64,000 nt of DNA from Chitinophagales bacterium (GTDB lineage Bacteria; Bacteroidota; Bacteroidia; Chitinophagales; UBA2359), in NCBI GenBank assembly GCA_020636475.1, contig JACJXU010000004.1, positions 62,001-126,000 on the forward strand, read 5' to 3'. A model generated the notes under the pieces. The model worked only from the letters and a program-made list of their open reading frames with translations. It was not told the origin of the DNA and ran no database searches. Below are positions 8,227 to 17,881 of the stretch, one piece after another. Each line of letters starts with the position of its first letter. Position 1 is the stretch's first letter. The position numbers and the translations under genes are program-made.

Positions 8227-9966
8227 ATGAATTTTTTTTCGTCCAAAAAAGCACTTTTTTTACTGTTTTTCGCGCTTTCAATAGTGTGTAGTTCTTCGGC
8301 ATTTGCCCAAAAAAATAAGAAAAACAAAAAAAATGATGCAGCCTTAGCCATGCAAAAGTTGCAAGCGCAAGATATTTTTATTGAAGCACAAAAAGCAAAG
8401 TTTCAGGATAAAGTACCCGAAGCGATGGATTTGTTTGAGCAAAGTACTCAATTAGACGCGCAAAACGATGCCGCTTACTACGAATTGGCACATTTGTATT
8501 ATCGTTCCGAAAAAATAGACCAAGCTCTGCGCTACATCCAAAAGGCAATAAACGTAGATCCTGAGAACAAATGGTACGAAGCACTCTGCGCCGATATTTT
8601 GGCAATAAATGGCAACTACCAAGAAGCGAGCAAAATATACGAAGGTCTTACCCAAAAGTTTCCCTACAACCTTGAGTTTTTGTACAACTGGGCGTATATG
8701 CTCAAAATTTCCGGCAACAATCAAAAAGCCATTGATGCCTTAAACAAATTGGAAAATTTGGTAGGTTTAGACGAAAGTATCGCTTTAGACAAGCAGCGAT
8801 TGTACATGCAAATGGGCGAAGTAGAAAAAGCCGGCAATGAAATTGAAAAATTGGTTCGTGCTTATCCCGACGAAGGTCGTTATTATTTAATCTTAGCCGA
8901 TTTGTACAATAGTAGCGGTCAGTCGGAAAAACTCAATACCGTTTTTAGCGAAATATTAGCCAACGACCCCAACAACGGTTACGCGCGCGTAGCCTTGGCA
9001 CAGCAATTCATTGATGATGGAAATTTAGACACTTTTTTTAAAGAAGCAGCTTTAATTATTAACGACCCAAAAATAAGTGCCGACCCCAAAACCGAATTGC
9101 TGATGCGCGGATTTGACAGCGAAGAACGAATTGATAAATACAAAGACGAAGCACTTTCCCTTTCCAAAAGTTTGGCGGAAATGTACCCCGAAAACGCTGT
9201 TGTACAATCCATTCGCGGCGATTTTCTGATGGAAACCAACTCACCCGAGCTGGCGATTGTGCAATACAGAAAAGCAGTAGAGTTAGAACCCAACAATTTC
9301 GCTGCTTGGCAACGATTGCTTTTTGCTTCCTACGACGCGCGCCGCTACGAAGATTTGGAAAAAGACACCCAAAAAGCTGTCGAACTATATCCCAACCAAT
9401 CTATTCCATACTATTTGCAAGGCTTGGCACAAACCCAACTCAAAAAATATGACGATGCCCTAAAAGCACTAAAACGCTGCGCTCTTATTGCCTCCGAAAA
9501 TCCGCAAATGCTCGAAGATGTGTACAGCCAAATAGCAGAAGTGTATAACAACAAACAAGATTACGCCCATTCTGACGAATATTTCGATAAGGTATTGGAA
9601 ATAAATCCGAAAAATGCTTATGCACTCAACAATTACAGCTACTATCTTTCGCTGCGCAACGAAAACTTGGAAAAAGCAGCCGAAATGTCCAAACTTTCCA
9701 ACGACTTACAGCCTAATAATCCTTCATTTTTGGATACCTATGCTTGGATTTTGTACCAACAAGCCAATTATGCCGAAGCACTTACTTGGATTGAAAAAGC
9801 AATGACGGCAGGCGGCAGTGAGCGTGGCGTAATTGCAGAACACTACGGCGATATTTTATTTAAAAGTGGCAATGTGGATAAAGCGGTGGAAATGTGGAAA
9901 AAAGCACAATCTCTCGGCGAAGATTCTGTAGTCTTGCAACAAAAAATAGCTAATAGGAAAATGTAA
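8227..9966 (+). CDS. Exported TPR-repeat protein
   Basis: A 579-residue protein with a signal peptide (MNFFSSKKALFLLFFALS to about residue 27, AFAQ cleavage). It is followed by a Lys/Asn-rich spacer and many tetratricopeptide repeats covering nearly the whole length. Examples are AYYELAHLYYRSEKIDQAL, AIVQYRKAVELEPNNFAAW, AEVYNNKQDYAHSDEYFDK and AEALTWIEKAM. TPR solenoids are protein-interaction scaffolds. In Bacteroidota such periplasmic proteins often serve cell-envelope assembly or secretion machines, but no specific partner is visible here. The LRR gene begins 32 bp downstream, so the two may be co-transcribed. Confidence 0.85.
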   Translation: MNFFSSKKALFLLFFALSIVCSSSAFAQKNKKNKKNDAALAMQKLQAQDIFIEAQKAKFQDKVPEAMDLFEQSTQLDAQNDAAYYELAHLYYRSEKIDQALRYIQKAINVDPENKWYEALCADILAINGNYQEASKIYEGLTQKFPYNLEFLYNWAYMLKISGNNQKAIDALNKLENLVGLDESIALDKQRLYMQMGEVEKAGNEIEKLVRAYPDEGRYYLILADLYNSSGQSEKLNTVFSEILANDPNNGYARVALAQQFIDDGNLDTFFKEAALIINDPKISADPKTELLMRGFDSEERIDKYKDEALSLSKSLAEMYPENAVVQSIRGDFLMETNSPELAIVQYRKAVELEPNNFAAWQRLLFASYDARRYEDLEKDTQKAVELYPNQSIPYYLQGLAQTQLKKYDDALKALKRCALIASENPQMLEDVYSQIAEVYNNKQDYAHSDEYFDKVLEINPKNAYALNNYSYYLSLRNENLEKAAEMSKLSNDLQPNNPSFLDTYAWILYQQANYAEALTWIEKAMTAGGSERGVIAEHYGDILFKSGNVDKAVEMWKKAQSLGEDSVVLQQKIANRKM

Positions 9967-9998
9967 CATAAAAATTTGGGCGTTTTTAAGCTAAAAAT

Positions 9999-11495
9999 GT
10001 GGAAAAAAATGCTTTGCTCCAACAATTACGTTTTTTAATTGAAACACGCCAGTTTTCGCTCGTTCTAAAATATTTTTCTGCCGCAGAACTACTGTTGGTT
10101 TATCCGCAACTTTCGGCAAAAGACCGAAAATTTTGCCTCCAATTCTTGCTTCCTGCTTTATTGCCGCCGTTAAATTTATCGGTCGGAAGTAGGCTTCGTT
10201 TAGTGGGAAAATTTTCCCAAACAAAGACATTTCTCCGCCAATTATTAAAAAGCCAAAACAGTTTTGTCGTAACCGAAAATGACGACTGCACCCACATTTT
10301 GCTCGGCGATTTTACGGAAACAGCAGAAATAACGCTCTTTTTAGCCAAAAAATACAGCATTTTCACCGAAAAAATGTTGCAACATGCCTACCACACGCAA
10401 ATTTTTTGGCAAGTTTCAGAAAAAGAAAGCCAACAGTTGGTCACACAATTCGCGCAATACTTTTTGGCAAACGATGCTACTTCGCAACAAATAGCTTGGA
10501 CGCAAAGCATCAATTTATTGGCAAATCCGCAACTGCGCGCCATTGCCGTAAGCGTATTTTTATGCGAAAAAAATGCGGAAAACTGGCAAAAACTCCTCAA
10601 CGCACTCCCGCCGCACTTACAACTGCCTTATGTAGCAATATTGCGCGCCAACATTTCTCCCGAAATATTAATGCAGCAATTAAATGAGATAGATGCCGAA
10701 ATTTCGCTCGAAAATTTGAGCCTTGCTTTGCAAAAATGGGCAAAAACTACTGCGCTAAAAAACTTGTCCGAAAAGCTACTGTGGCAATATGGCGATGAAA
10801 ACGCTTTATGCACCTATTTAACCCAAAGAACAACGAATGGTTTTGTGCAAAGTGCGCATGCAAAAGCCGCTGAAGTGGTGCATTTGTGCAAAAAAATAAA
10901 ATATTTAGTCATTCCGTCCCAAAACTTGCCCGACGAATCTTGGGCGAATTTTGCGCATTTGCAAGGCTTAGAAATAAGCGATTTGCTCACCGAAATTCCT
11001 CCACAAGCAGCAAGGCTGCAAAATTTGCGCAGGTTTAGCGTTTTTCACCAACTACTGCCAACATTGCCGGAAAGTATGCAGTTTTGGCAAAAAATAGAGG
11101 TATTGGTGTTAGAAAACTTGTTTCCCCGCAACGGGTTTATTGCCGAAATACCTGAATGGCTCGCCGATTTTGAGAATTTGACATACTTATCGCTAAAAAA
11201 CAACAATGTCAGCCTTTTTCCTAAAATTATTGCCCGTTTGCCGAGCTTAAAACACTTGCATTTGGGCGGAAATGCCTTGACAAATCTGCCGGAATTTAAC
11301 GAAAATTGGACAAGTTTAGAAACGCTGTTTTTGGACGATAACCCACTCGAAAAACTGCCGAAAAGCATCGCTTTTTTATCCAAATTAAAACTCCTTCGCC
11401 TAAGCGAAAGCCAGTTGCAAAAAGAAAGTTTTGCCGATTCGTTGCAGCAGTTACAGGAAAATTTGTCTTCAAACTGTCGCGTGTTGATAGTGTGA
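9999..11495 (+). CDS. Leucine-rich-repeat protein, cytoplasmic
   Basis: A 498-residue protein with no signal peptide. The frame starts at GTG 9999; an overlapping ATG at 9997 is in another frame and soon stops. The N-terminal ~290 residues are helical and Leu/Gln/Ala-rich with no family I can name. From about residue 300 to 480 there are leucine-rich repeats of the LxxLxLxxN/LxxLP type (LTYLSLKNNNVSLFPKII, LKHLHLGGNALTNLPEF, LETLFLDDNPLEKLPKSI). LRRs mediate protein binding. The same arrangement (helical N-part, short C-terminal LRR block) occurs in other Bacteroidota genomes without assigned function. It follows the TPR gene after 32 bp. Confidence 0.8.
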   Translation: MEKNALLQQLRFLIETRQFSLVLKYFSAAELLLVYPQLSAKDRKFCLQFLLPALLPPLNLSVGSRLRLVGKFSQTKTFLRQLLKSQNSFVVTENDDCTHILLGDFTETAEITLFLAKKYSIFTEKMLQHAYHTQIFWQVSEKESQQLVTQFAQYFLANDATSQQIAWTQSINLLANPQLRAIAVSVFLCEKNAENWQKLLNALPPHLQLPYVAILRANISPEILMQQLNEIDAEISLENLSLALQKWAKTTALKNLSEKLLWQYGDENALCTYLTQRTTNGFVQSAHAKAAEVVHLCKKIKYLVIPSQNLPDESWANFAHLQGLEISDLLTEIPPQAARLQNLRRFSVFHQLLPTLPESMQFWQKIEVLVLENLFPRNGFIAEIPEWLADFENLTYLSLKNNNVSLFPKIIARLPSLKHLHLGGNALTNLPEFNENWTSLETLFLDDNPLEKLPKSIAFLSKLKLLRLSESQLQKESFADSLQQLQENLSSNCRVLIV

Positions 11496-11583
11496 ATAAA
11501 TAATTTTTGCCGAAGGAAATTTTTATACATATTTTTGAATTATTGTGTATTTTTGAAAAAATCAAAAAGTCGAGATATTACTT

Positions 11584-11862
11584 ATGAAGCAAACTTATTC
11601 TTCCAACATCGAAAAATTGGCGGATACTATTCTGCAAGGAATTTCCGATTTTAAAGCAGGGCAGCAGCCTTCGCAAAGTCGGTCGGTAAGTATTTGGAAA
11701 TGGGTGCGTATGGGTTTTCTGAAAAACGGTATTACTGAAATCAAAACCATAGAACTTAATTCCGATGCCCCTGAAAGCAGAAAATTATTGTGCGATATTT
11801 TGCAAAAATTGGCAGAAAAAGATGCCGTTTTTAAAGCGAAAATTGAAGAATTTACGGACTAA
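11584..11862 (+). CDS. Small hypothetical protein
   Basis: A 92-residue soluble protein with no signal or membrane segment. It is rich in Lys/Glu with alternating hydrophobics (IEKLADTILQGISDFKAG, LLCDILQKLAEKDAVFKAKIEEF), consistent with helices. The middle stretch SVSIWKWVRMGFLKNGITE is more hydrophobic. I do not recognise it. It lies between the LRR gene (89 bp upstream) and comEC (52 bp downstream) on the same strand. Codon use looks like that of its neighbours, which supports a real gene. Confidence 0.6.
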   Translation: MKQTYSSNIEKLADTILQGISDFKAGQQPSQSRSVSIWKWVRMGFLKNGITEIKTIELNSDAPESRKLLCDILQKLAEKDAVFKAKIEEFTD

Positions 11863-11914
11863 TTGAAACTTGAAGCGGAAAATTTTGTAAAAACTATTAC
11901 TTAGAAAAATCACC

Positions 11915-14017
11915 ATGAAAAAAATTCCCCACATACATGCTATTCCGGCACTGCGACTACTTTTGTTGTGGGTAGCAGGAATTTTGTTGGCTTATTTTTT
12001 TCCGGTGAAAATTCCTTCAATTTTGCCGTTTTTGTTGTTAGTGACGGGCATAATCTTTTATTTTTTTACCCGAAAAATGCGAACAAAGGCTGTTCTTGCT
12101 GCACAAACTTTGTTTTTTAGTGTTCTCATTGTCATTTCTGCCTCATGGCATTTCTACCAAAGTCAATCTATCCATCAGGTTTCGCATTTTTTGCATTGGG
12201 CAAAACCCGAAGCGATGGCAAGTTTGCGTTTGTTGGCTCCGCCCGAAGAAAAAGAAAAAACGTATCAGTGCCTTGTGGCAGTGAAAACCGTGGAGGCTGC
12301 CGACGACTTGATGCACAGCACCACAGGGAAAGCTTATGTGTATTTGCCCAAAGACAGCACTTCGGCACTTTTGCGGTACGGCGATATAATACAAGCGCAA
12401 GTGAATTTTAAAACGCTTGATGCGCCCGCCAACGAAGGGCAGTTCGATTATCGGCAGTACCTTGCTTGGCAGAATATTTATGCACAGTCGTTTATTCGGC
12501 AAGGAAAATGGCAGCCACTTGGCGAGCGCGAAGTACATTGGGCATGGCAGAAGTTGTATGCCTTGCAGCGACATTTACAGCGAATTTTGCAGCAGCAAGT
12601 GGCAAGTGAAGATGCTTTGGCGGTGGCTTCGGCTTTATTGCTGGGCAGTAAAAAATATTTGAGCGATGAAATGGTATCGGTGTATGCGCAAACGGGAGCT
12701 ATGCACGTGTTGGCGGTTTCGGGATTGCACGTAGGCATTGTAAGTCAGGCGTTGTTGTGGTTTTTGTCTTTATTTTTGGGAAAAACGCGGCGCGGAAAAT
12801 ATTGGAAAGTTGGGTTGGTTGTTGCAGGCACGTTTTTGTTTGCGGCTGTTACAGGTTTTTCGCCTTCGGTGTTGCGCGCCAGTTTAATGTTTAGTATGCT
12901 GGCGGTGGCGCAAGTATTTCGCCGACAATATCTCAGCCTCAATATTGTAGGAGCTTCGGCACTTATTTTGCTTATGTTCAATCCGTTGCTGTTGTTTCAG
13001 TTGGGGTTTCAGTTGTCGTATGCCGCCGTGCTGGGCATTATGTTTTTGCAGCAACCTTTGGCGAATTTGTGGCACACGCGCTACAAAGCATTAAAGTTTA
13101 TCCGCGACTTGACGGCGGTTTCGGTAGCGGCGCAAATAGCTACTTTGCCCTTGTCGTTGTATTATTTTCATCAGTTTCCGGTGTTTTTCTGGGCTTCTAA
13201 TTTCGTGGTTATTCCTTTGGCGAGCGTAATTCTGTATTTGGGATTGAGTTTGTTTTTTGTAGGAAGTTTTTCCGCTACTTTAGGGGCATTTTTCGGTAAA
13301 ATATTAGAAGGTGTAATCCTTGTTATGAACAAAGCATTGGTTTTTATAAGCGACTTGCCTTTTTCACTTATTTTTCCCATAAACGTAAGTGTTCCGCAGG
13401 TGCTTATTTTGTATGCAAGCTGCATTTTCTTGGGTATATTTCTTATAGATAAAAAAATGCGCGCCTTGCAAATTGCTTTGGTGGGCGTGCTTATTTTTTC
13501 GATAAGTTATCAAATAAATCAATGGCATTTGTTGCAGCAAAATACTTGGGCAATCGTGCATTTGCCCAACAAAACAGCTATTGTACATACACATCAAGGG
13601 CAGGCGAGCATTATTGCCGATAGTAGTGTTTTGGCAACGCCACATTTACTTGCTTCGTATTTAGCATCGAAAGGCGTACAAAAAACGGAAGCAATTCCGC
13701 TTACTTCTACCGATTCTTTGCAAAAAGTTGCTTATGCGTACCCTTGGTTGGTAACTACACACGATACTTTGTTGCTGGTGGATGAAAACTTTAGCCGTAA
13801 AAATCTTCGCTTCGATTTTCAACCCGACAAAATATTGCTCTGCGGCAAAAGCAAAGTATATGCAGACGAAGTGTTGGAGCAGTTGCACCCAAAAGAACTC
13901 ATTATTGACGGAGCTACACCTGAATGGTTAGCCAAAAAATGGATGATTGCTGCCGCTAATCGGTCTATTCCGGTGTTTTATACAACTACGGCGGGAATGT
14001 ATAAGTTTGATAGATGA
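11915..14017 (+). CDS. comEC: ComEC/Rec2-family competence DNA-uptake channel
   Basis: A 700-residue polytopic inner-membrane protein. An N-terminal pair of membrane helices (about 12-65) precedes an OB-like periplasmic region (about 85-200). The competence core (about 235-520) contains AVASALLLGSKKYL, the conserved AVSGLHVGIV (about 268-277) and further helices including GFSPSVLRASLMF. ComEC carries one DNA strand across the inner membrane during natural transformation. The C-terminal ~180 residues correspond to the beta-lactamase-like region, but no HxHxDH metal motif is visible. This is common in Bacteroidota ComEC, which then lack the nuclease-like active site. The length fits this type. 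Confidence 0.88.
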   Translation: MKKIPHIHAIPALRLLLLWVAGILLAYFFPVKIPSILPFLLLVTGIIFYFFTRKMRTKAVLAAQTLFFSVLIVISASWHFYQSQSIHQVSHFLHWAKPEAMASLRLLAPPEEKEKTYQCLVAVKTVEAADDLMHSTTGKAYVYLPKDSTSALLRYGDIIQAQVNFKTLDAPANEGQFDYRQYLAWQNIYAQSFIRQGKWQPLGEREVHWAWQKLYALQRHLQRILQQQVASEDALAVASALLLGSKKYLSDEMVSVYAQTGAMHVLAVSGLHVGIVSQALLWFLSLFLGKTRRGKYWKVGLVVAGTFLFAAVTGFSPSVLRASLMFSMLAVAQVFRRQYLSLNIVGASALILLMFNPLLLFQLGFQLSYAAVLGIMFLQQPLANLWHTRYKALKFIRDLTAVSVAAQIATLPLSLYYFHQFPVFFWASNFVVIPLASVILYLGLSLFFVGSFSATLGAFFGKILEGVILVMNKALVFISDLPFSLIFPINVSVPQVLILYASCIFLGIFLIDKKMRALQIALVGVLIFSISYQINQWHLLQQNTWAIVHLPNKTAIVHTHQGQASIIADSSVLATPHLLASYLASKGVQKTEAIPLTSTDSLQKVAYAYPWLVTTHDTLLLVDENFSRKNLRFDFQPDKILLCGKSKVYADEVLEQLHPKELIIDGATPEWLAKKWMIAAANRSIPVFYTTTAGMYKFDR

Positions 14018-14035
14018 AAAGTATTTTTCATTATT

Positions 14036-14092
14036 TTATTACGCCAAGACGCGAAGTCGCTAAAAAAAACGGCTTCTTCGCATTACAGCGAG
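14036..14092. repeat. Remnant of a CGCCAAGACGCGAAG-type interspersed repeat
   Basis: The stretch ACGCCAAGACGCGAAGTCGC (14041-14060), followed by an inverted CTTCTTCGC half (14073-14081), matches a GC-rich interspersed repeat style that I recall from many Bacteroidota genomes. GCGAAG at 14051-14056 pairs with CTTCGC at 14076-14081. It sits in the 270-bp gap after comEC and looks degenerate. Confidence 0.4.
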
Positions 14093-14287
14093 AAAAAGAT
14101 AATTTATAGATAGTATAACCTATTTTTGATGGAAAGTACATAAAAATAATGTGTAACACCTATTTCATTTCATAAAAAGTCAGGAAAAAATACGCTAAAA
14201 GAAGCTAAAATAGTGTTTCAACAAAATACTTTTGCTCGAAATGTGCTAATTTTAAACTGTTTTAAAAAATAATTTTACCATAAAAAT

Positions 14288-16198
14288 ATGCGTCATTTTC
14301 ACTATACTTGTCTAATCCTTGTGCTAAGTTTTTTTAGCCTGCACGCCCAGCAGTCGTTTTCTTATGAAGAAAGTGAAGTACTCCACAAACCACTTCGCGC
14401 CACCATAAATGTACGCGAAGCTGCGCAGCACGATTTTGCACCGAAAATGATGCACTTGGAAGCACCTGTTCCGGGCAACAAAACTTATAGAAATATGCTG
14501 GATAGCTTGAAGCGAGAACTTTACGTGAAAACTAATAATACCGAGACAAATAAAACACAAACACTAAGCGACACAGCGGCAGTAGTGTATAGTTTTGAAG
14601 CAACTTACGACCTTAGTAGCGCGCCGAATGACAATGACATAGCGATTTCCAACGCCGGAAAATTAGTTTCGGTGATGAACTCCAATATTTGGATTTACGA
14701 TATTTATGATGAAGCCACCGAACCTGTAAAAATCTCTTTAGATGCTTTTGCCGAACCGTTGGCATTGGAGCAAGGGAAATACGACCCTAAAATAGCCTAC
14801 GACCCCTTTGAAGACCGATTTATTTTGGTTTTTCTCAATGGCACTGCTTCCGAAAATTCCACTATTGTAGTTGGTTTTAGTAAAACAAACGACCCTGCGG
14901 GCAATTGGAATTTGTTTGCTTTGGAAGGAAATCCGCGCGAAAATAATACGTGGTCGGATTATCCGATGATAGCTTTGAGTGAACAAGAACTTTTTATTAG
15001 CGTGAACTTGCTTACCGATGGCGAAACATGGCAAGAAGGTTTTGCCGGTTCGGTTATTTGGCAAATATATAAGTTTAGTGGCTATAACGCCACTTCGCCA
15101 AACGAAGAGCTTATTACCAAATTTTATGACAATATTCAGTACAACGAGCGCAACATTCGTAATCTTTGTCCGGTAAAAGGCGGAAGCACTTTGTACGGAC
15201 CGAATATGTATTTTCTTTCCAATCGCAATTTTGATGTAAGCAACGACTCCATTTTTTTGCTGGAAGTAACCGATTGGTTTTTGTCGCCGGAAACGCATGT
15301 AGAAATGCAGGTTTTGCAAAGTAATGTAGCTTATGGTGTGCCGCCACAAGCCCATCAGCCCAATAATCAGACCTTCGACACGAATGATGGACGTATTTTG
15401 GGTGCATATTTAGAAGATAATCAAATCCATTTTGTGAGCAATACAATGAGCGAAAATGGTTTGTCGGGAATTTATCATGGAAAAATAAATAATGTGCTTG
15501 GCGAAAATCCTCAGGCAGAAGGATTTATTCTAAGCAACGATAGTTTGGACTTGGGTTATCCAAATATCGCCTATGTGGGCACTTTTCCGTACGATGACAG
15601 ATGTATTATTAATGTAAATCATAGTGGCACAAATACTTACGATGGACTATCGGCGTACTACTACGCTTATGGCGAGTATTCCGATTTGCAAATTCTCAAA
15701 AAAGGCACTTCGTATGTTGATGCGATAGAAGGTTCGTATGAGCGTTGGGGCGATTATAGTGGCGCGCAAACGCAATATAATGCGCCTGGAATAGTGTGGA
15801 TAAATGGTTCTTGGGGGAGAAATATTTCTTTTGGTCCGGCTTTTTTTAAAGGGTCGAGTACTTGGATTTCGGCTTTGCAAAGCCCTGAAAGTAATATGGC
15901 GGCTAGTATAGAAAATGTAAGTTCTGCAAAATTTTTGAGTAATGTTTCCCCCAATCCAAGTACAAATTGGGTGTATTTCGACCTTCATTTTCCTTTTAAA
16001 ACCAAAGAAAAAATAAATATTAGCTTGTATAATACACAAGGCGAATTGGTAAAACTGCTGTACAGTGATTATGCAAAAGCAGGAAAAAATCGCTTTAGTT
16101 TCGATACTTCGCCTTTGCAAAATGGTATGTATTTTTTACAAATAAACGATACACAAGGAAAATACCAACTAAGCGAAAAAGTATTGGTGCAACATTAA
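14288..16198 (+). CDS. Secreted protein with T9SS type A sorting domain, function unknown
   Basis: A 636-residue protein with a signal peptide (residues 1-20, SLHAQ cleavage), a pro-region-like segment and a long beta-rich middle. Motifs include KIAYDPFEDRFILVFL, GFSKTNDPAGNWNLFAL and a late segment with YERWGDYSGAQTQYN. These are reminiscent of secreted beta-propeller or glycosidase-like proteins, but no catalytic signature is certain. The last ~75 residues are a type A sorting domain (LSNVSPNPSTNWVYFDLHF, YNTQGELVKLL, LQNGMYFLQIND). It is exported by the T9SS. Its stop overlaps by 4 bp the stop of the convergent carboxylase gene. A TACTTTTG element lies at 14227-14234. Confidence 0.78.
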   Translation: MRHFHYTCLILVLSFFSLHAQQSFSYEESEVLHKPLRATINVREAAQHDFAPKMMHLEAPVPGNKTYRNMLDSLKRELYVKTNNTETNKTQTLSDTAAVVYSFEATYDLSSAPNDNDIAISNAGKLVSVMNSNIWIYDIYDEATEPVKISLDAFAEPLALEQGKYDPKIAYDPFEDRFILVFLNGTASENSTIVVGFSKTNDPAGNWNLFALEGNPRENNTWSDYPMIALSEQELFISVNLLTDGETWQEGFAGSVIWQIYKFSGYNATSPNEELITKFYDNIQYNERNIRNLCPVKGGSTLYGPNMYFLSNRNFDVSNDSIFLLEVTDWFLSPETHVEMQVLQSNVAYGVPPQAHQPNNQTFDTNDGRILGAYLEDNQIHFVSNTMSENGLSGIYHGKINNVLGENPQAEGFILSNDSLDLGYPNIAYVGTFPYDDRCIINVNHSGTNTYDGLSAYYYAYGEYSDLQILKKGTSYVDAIEGSYERWGDYSGAQTQYNAPGIVWINGSWGRNISFGPAFFKGSSTWISALQSPESNMAASIENVSSAKFLSNVSPNPSTNWVYFDLHFPFKTKEKINISLYNTQGELVKLLYSDYAKAGKNRFSFDTSPLQNGMYFLQINDTQGKYQLSEKVLVQH

Positions 16199-17826
16199 GT
16201 TTGCAGCACGCCTGTTTTAAAAGGAGGAATGTTGGGATTGTGGTTTGCCGCTTCAAGACTTAGCGAAATGAGCTTGCGCGTATCTTTGGGGTCAATAATT
16301 TCGTCCACCCACAAACGCGCTGCGGCATAGTATGGCGTAGTTTGCTCGGCATATTTATCCTGAATTTCTTTTAGCAAAGCTGCTTCCGTAGCTTCGTCAA
16401 TTTCTTTACCCTGTTTTTTTAAGGAAGAAACTTTTATTTGCAACAAAGTTTTGGCAGCTTGTGTGCCACCCATCACCGCAATTTGCGCGGTGGGCCAAGC
16501 AAAAATAAAGCGCGGGTCGTAGGCTTTGCCACACATAGCATAATTTCCTGCGCCATACGAATTACCTACAACAATGGTTATTTTGGGCACAACACTATTG
16601 GCAACGGCGTTCACCATTTTTGCTCCGTCTTTTATAATACCGCCTTGCTCCGAGCGCGAGCCTACCATAAATCCGGTTACATCTTGCAAAAATACCAACG
16701 GAATACGTTTTTGGTTGCAGTTCATAATAAAACGCGCAGCTTTGTCGGCACTATCCGAATAAATTACACCGCCAAACTGCATTTCGCCCTTGGCGCTTTT
16801 CACTACTTCACGCTGATTGGCAACAATTCCCACCGACCAGCCGTCAATGCGCGCATAGGCACAAATAATCGTTTTTCCGTAGCCTGCTTTGTACTCGTCC
16901 ATTTCCGAATTATCTACCAAATGCAACATAAGTTGGCGCATATCATAGGGTTTTGCACCGTTTTCGGGATAAACTTGGTAAATATTTTCAACCGGAAATT
17001 GTGGCGCAACGGGTTTAATTCGGTCGAAATTAGCTTTTTCAAAAGGACCTAATTTGCCTACTAAGCTGCGTATTTTGTCAATACAGGCTTGGTCGTTGGG
17101 CATTTCGTAATCGCATACGCCGGAAATATGATTGTGCATAAACGCACCGCCGAGTGTTTCGGCATCTACCTCTTCGCCGATAGCGGCTTTTACCAAATAA
17201 GGTCCCGCCAAAAAAATAGAGCCTGTTTTTTCTACAATCAATGCCTCGTCCGACATAATGGGCAAGTACGCGCCTCCGGCAACACAACTGCCCATTACGG
17301 CAGCAATTTGTGGTATTCCCATCGCCGACATTTGGGCATTGTTGCGAAAAATGCGCCCGAAGTGCTCTTTGTCGGGAAAAATTTCGTCTTGCATCGGCAA
17401 AAACACGCCGGCACTGTCCACCAAATAAATAATGGGTAAACGATTTTCGATAGCAATTTCTTGGGCGCGCAAATTTTTCTTTCCGGTTATGGGAAACCAC
17501 GCACCGGCTTTTACGGTAGCATCGTTTGCTACAATAACACAGAGGCGTTTTTGTACATAACCCAAGCCGCAAACTACGCCTCCTGCGGGACAGCCGCCGT
17601 ATTCTTCGTACATGTTGTAGGCGGCAAAAGCACCTATTTCCGTAAATTCACTTTTGGGGTCGATAAGCGCGCTTACCCTTTCACGAGCCGTCATTTTTCC
17701 TTGTTCGTGCTGTTTTTTTATGGCGCGCTCGCCTCCACCGAGAGCTACTTTTTGCCATCGGTGTTTCATATTGGCGACTAATAATTTTAAGTTATCCTCG
17801 TTTTTGTTTTGTTCTAATGATTGCAT
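16195..17826 (-). CDS. Acyl-CoA carboxylase beta subunit (carboxyltransferase), methylcrotonyl-CoA carboxylase-like
   Basis: A 543-residue biotin-dependent carboxyltransferase subunit with both crotonase-fold halves. It transfers CO2 from carboxybiotin to an acyl-CoA. Motifs: GGGERAIKKQHEQGKMTARE (30-49), VMGSCVAGGAYLPIMSDE (about 184-201), GFMVGSRSEQGGI (about 386-398) and GNSYGAGNYAMCGKAYDPRF (about 421-440). The MGIPQIA...GGAYLPIMSDE pattern and WPTAQIAVMGG resemble methylcrotonyl-CoA carboxylase beta (leucine breakdown) more than propionyl-CoA carboxylase, though similar geranyl- or propionyl-specific enzymes cannot be excluded. The biotin-carrying alpha subunit is not in the window. Confidence 0.88.
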   Translation of the reverse strand: MQSLEQNKNEDNLKLLVANMKHRWQKVALGGGERAIKKQHEQGKMTARERVSALIDPKSEFTEIGAFAAYNMYEEYGGCPAGGVVCGLGYVQKRLCVIVANDATVKAGAWFPITGKKNLRAQEIAIENRLPIIYLVDSAGVFLPMQDEIFPDKEHFGRIFRNNAQMSAMGIPQIAAVMGSCVAGGAYLPIMSDEALIVEKTGSIFLAGPYLVKAAIGEEVDAETLGGAFMHNHISGVCDYEMPNDQACIDKIRSLVGKLGPFEKANFDRIKPVAPQFPVENIYQVYPENGAKPYDMRQLMLHLVDNSEMDEYKAGYGKTIICAYARIDGWSVGIVANQREVVKSAKGEMQFGGVIYSDSADKAARFIMNCNQKRIPLVFLQDVTGFMVGSRSEQGGIIKDGAKMVNAVANSVVPKITIVVGNSYGAGNYAMCGKAYDPRFIFAWPTAQIAVMGGTQAAKTLLQIKVSSLKKQGKEIDEATEAALLKEIQDKYAEQTTPYYAAARLWVDEIIDPKDTRKLISLSLEAANHNPNIPPFKTGVLQT

Positions 17827-17881
17827 ATTTATCGTTTACTATTCAGATGCAGCGCGTAAAATATTAAACAATTACTTTTAA

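Noticed and set aside
14738..15355. 205-codon minus-strand frame inside the T9SS protein gene
   Set aside because: It lies opposite a protein with a signal peptide and sorting domain, and has no recognisable composition of its own.
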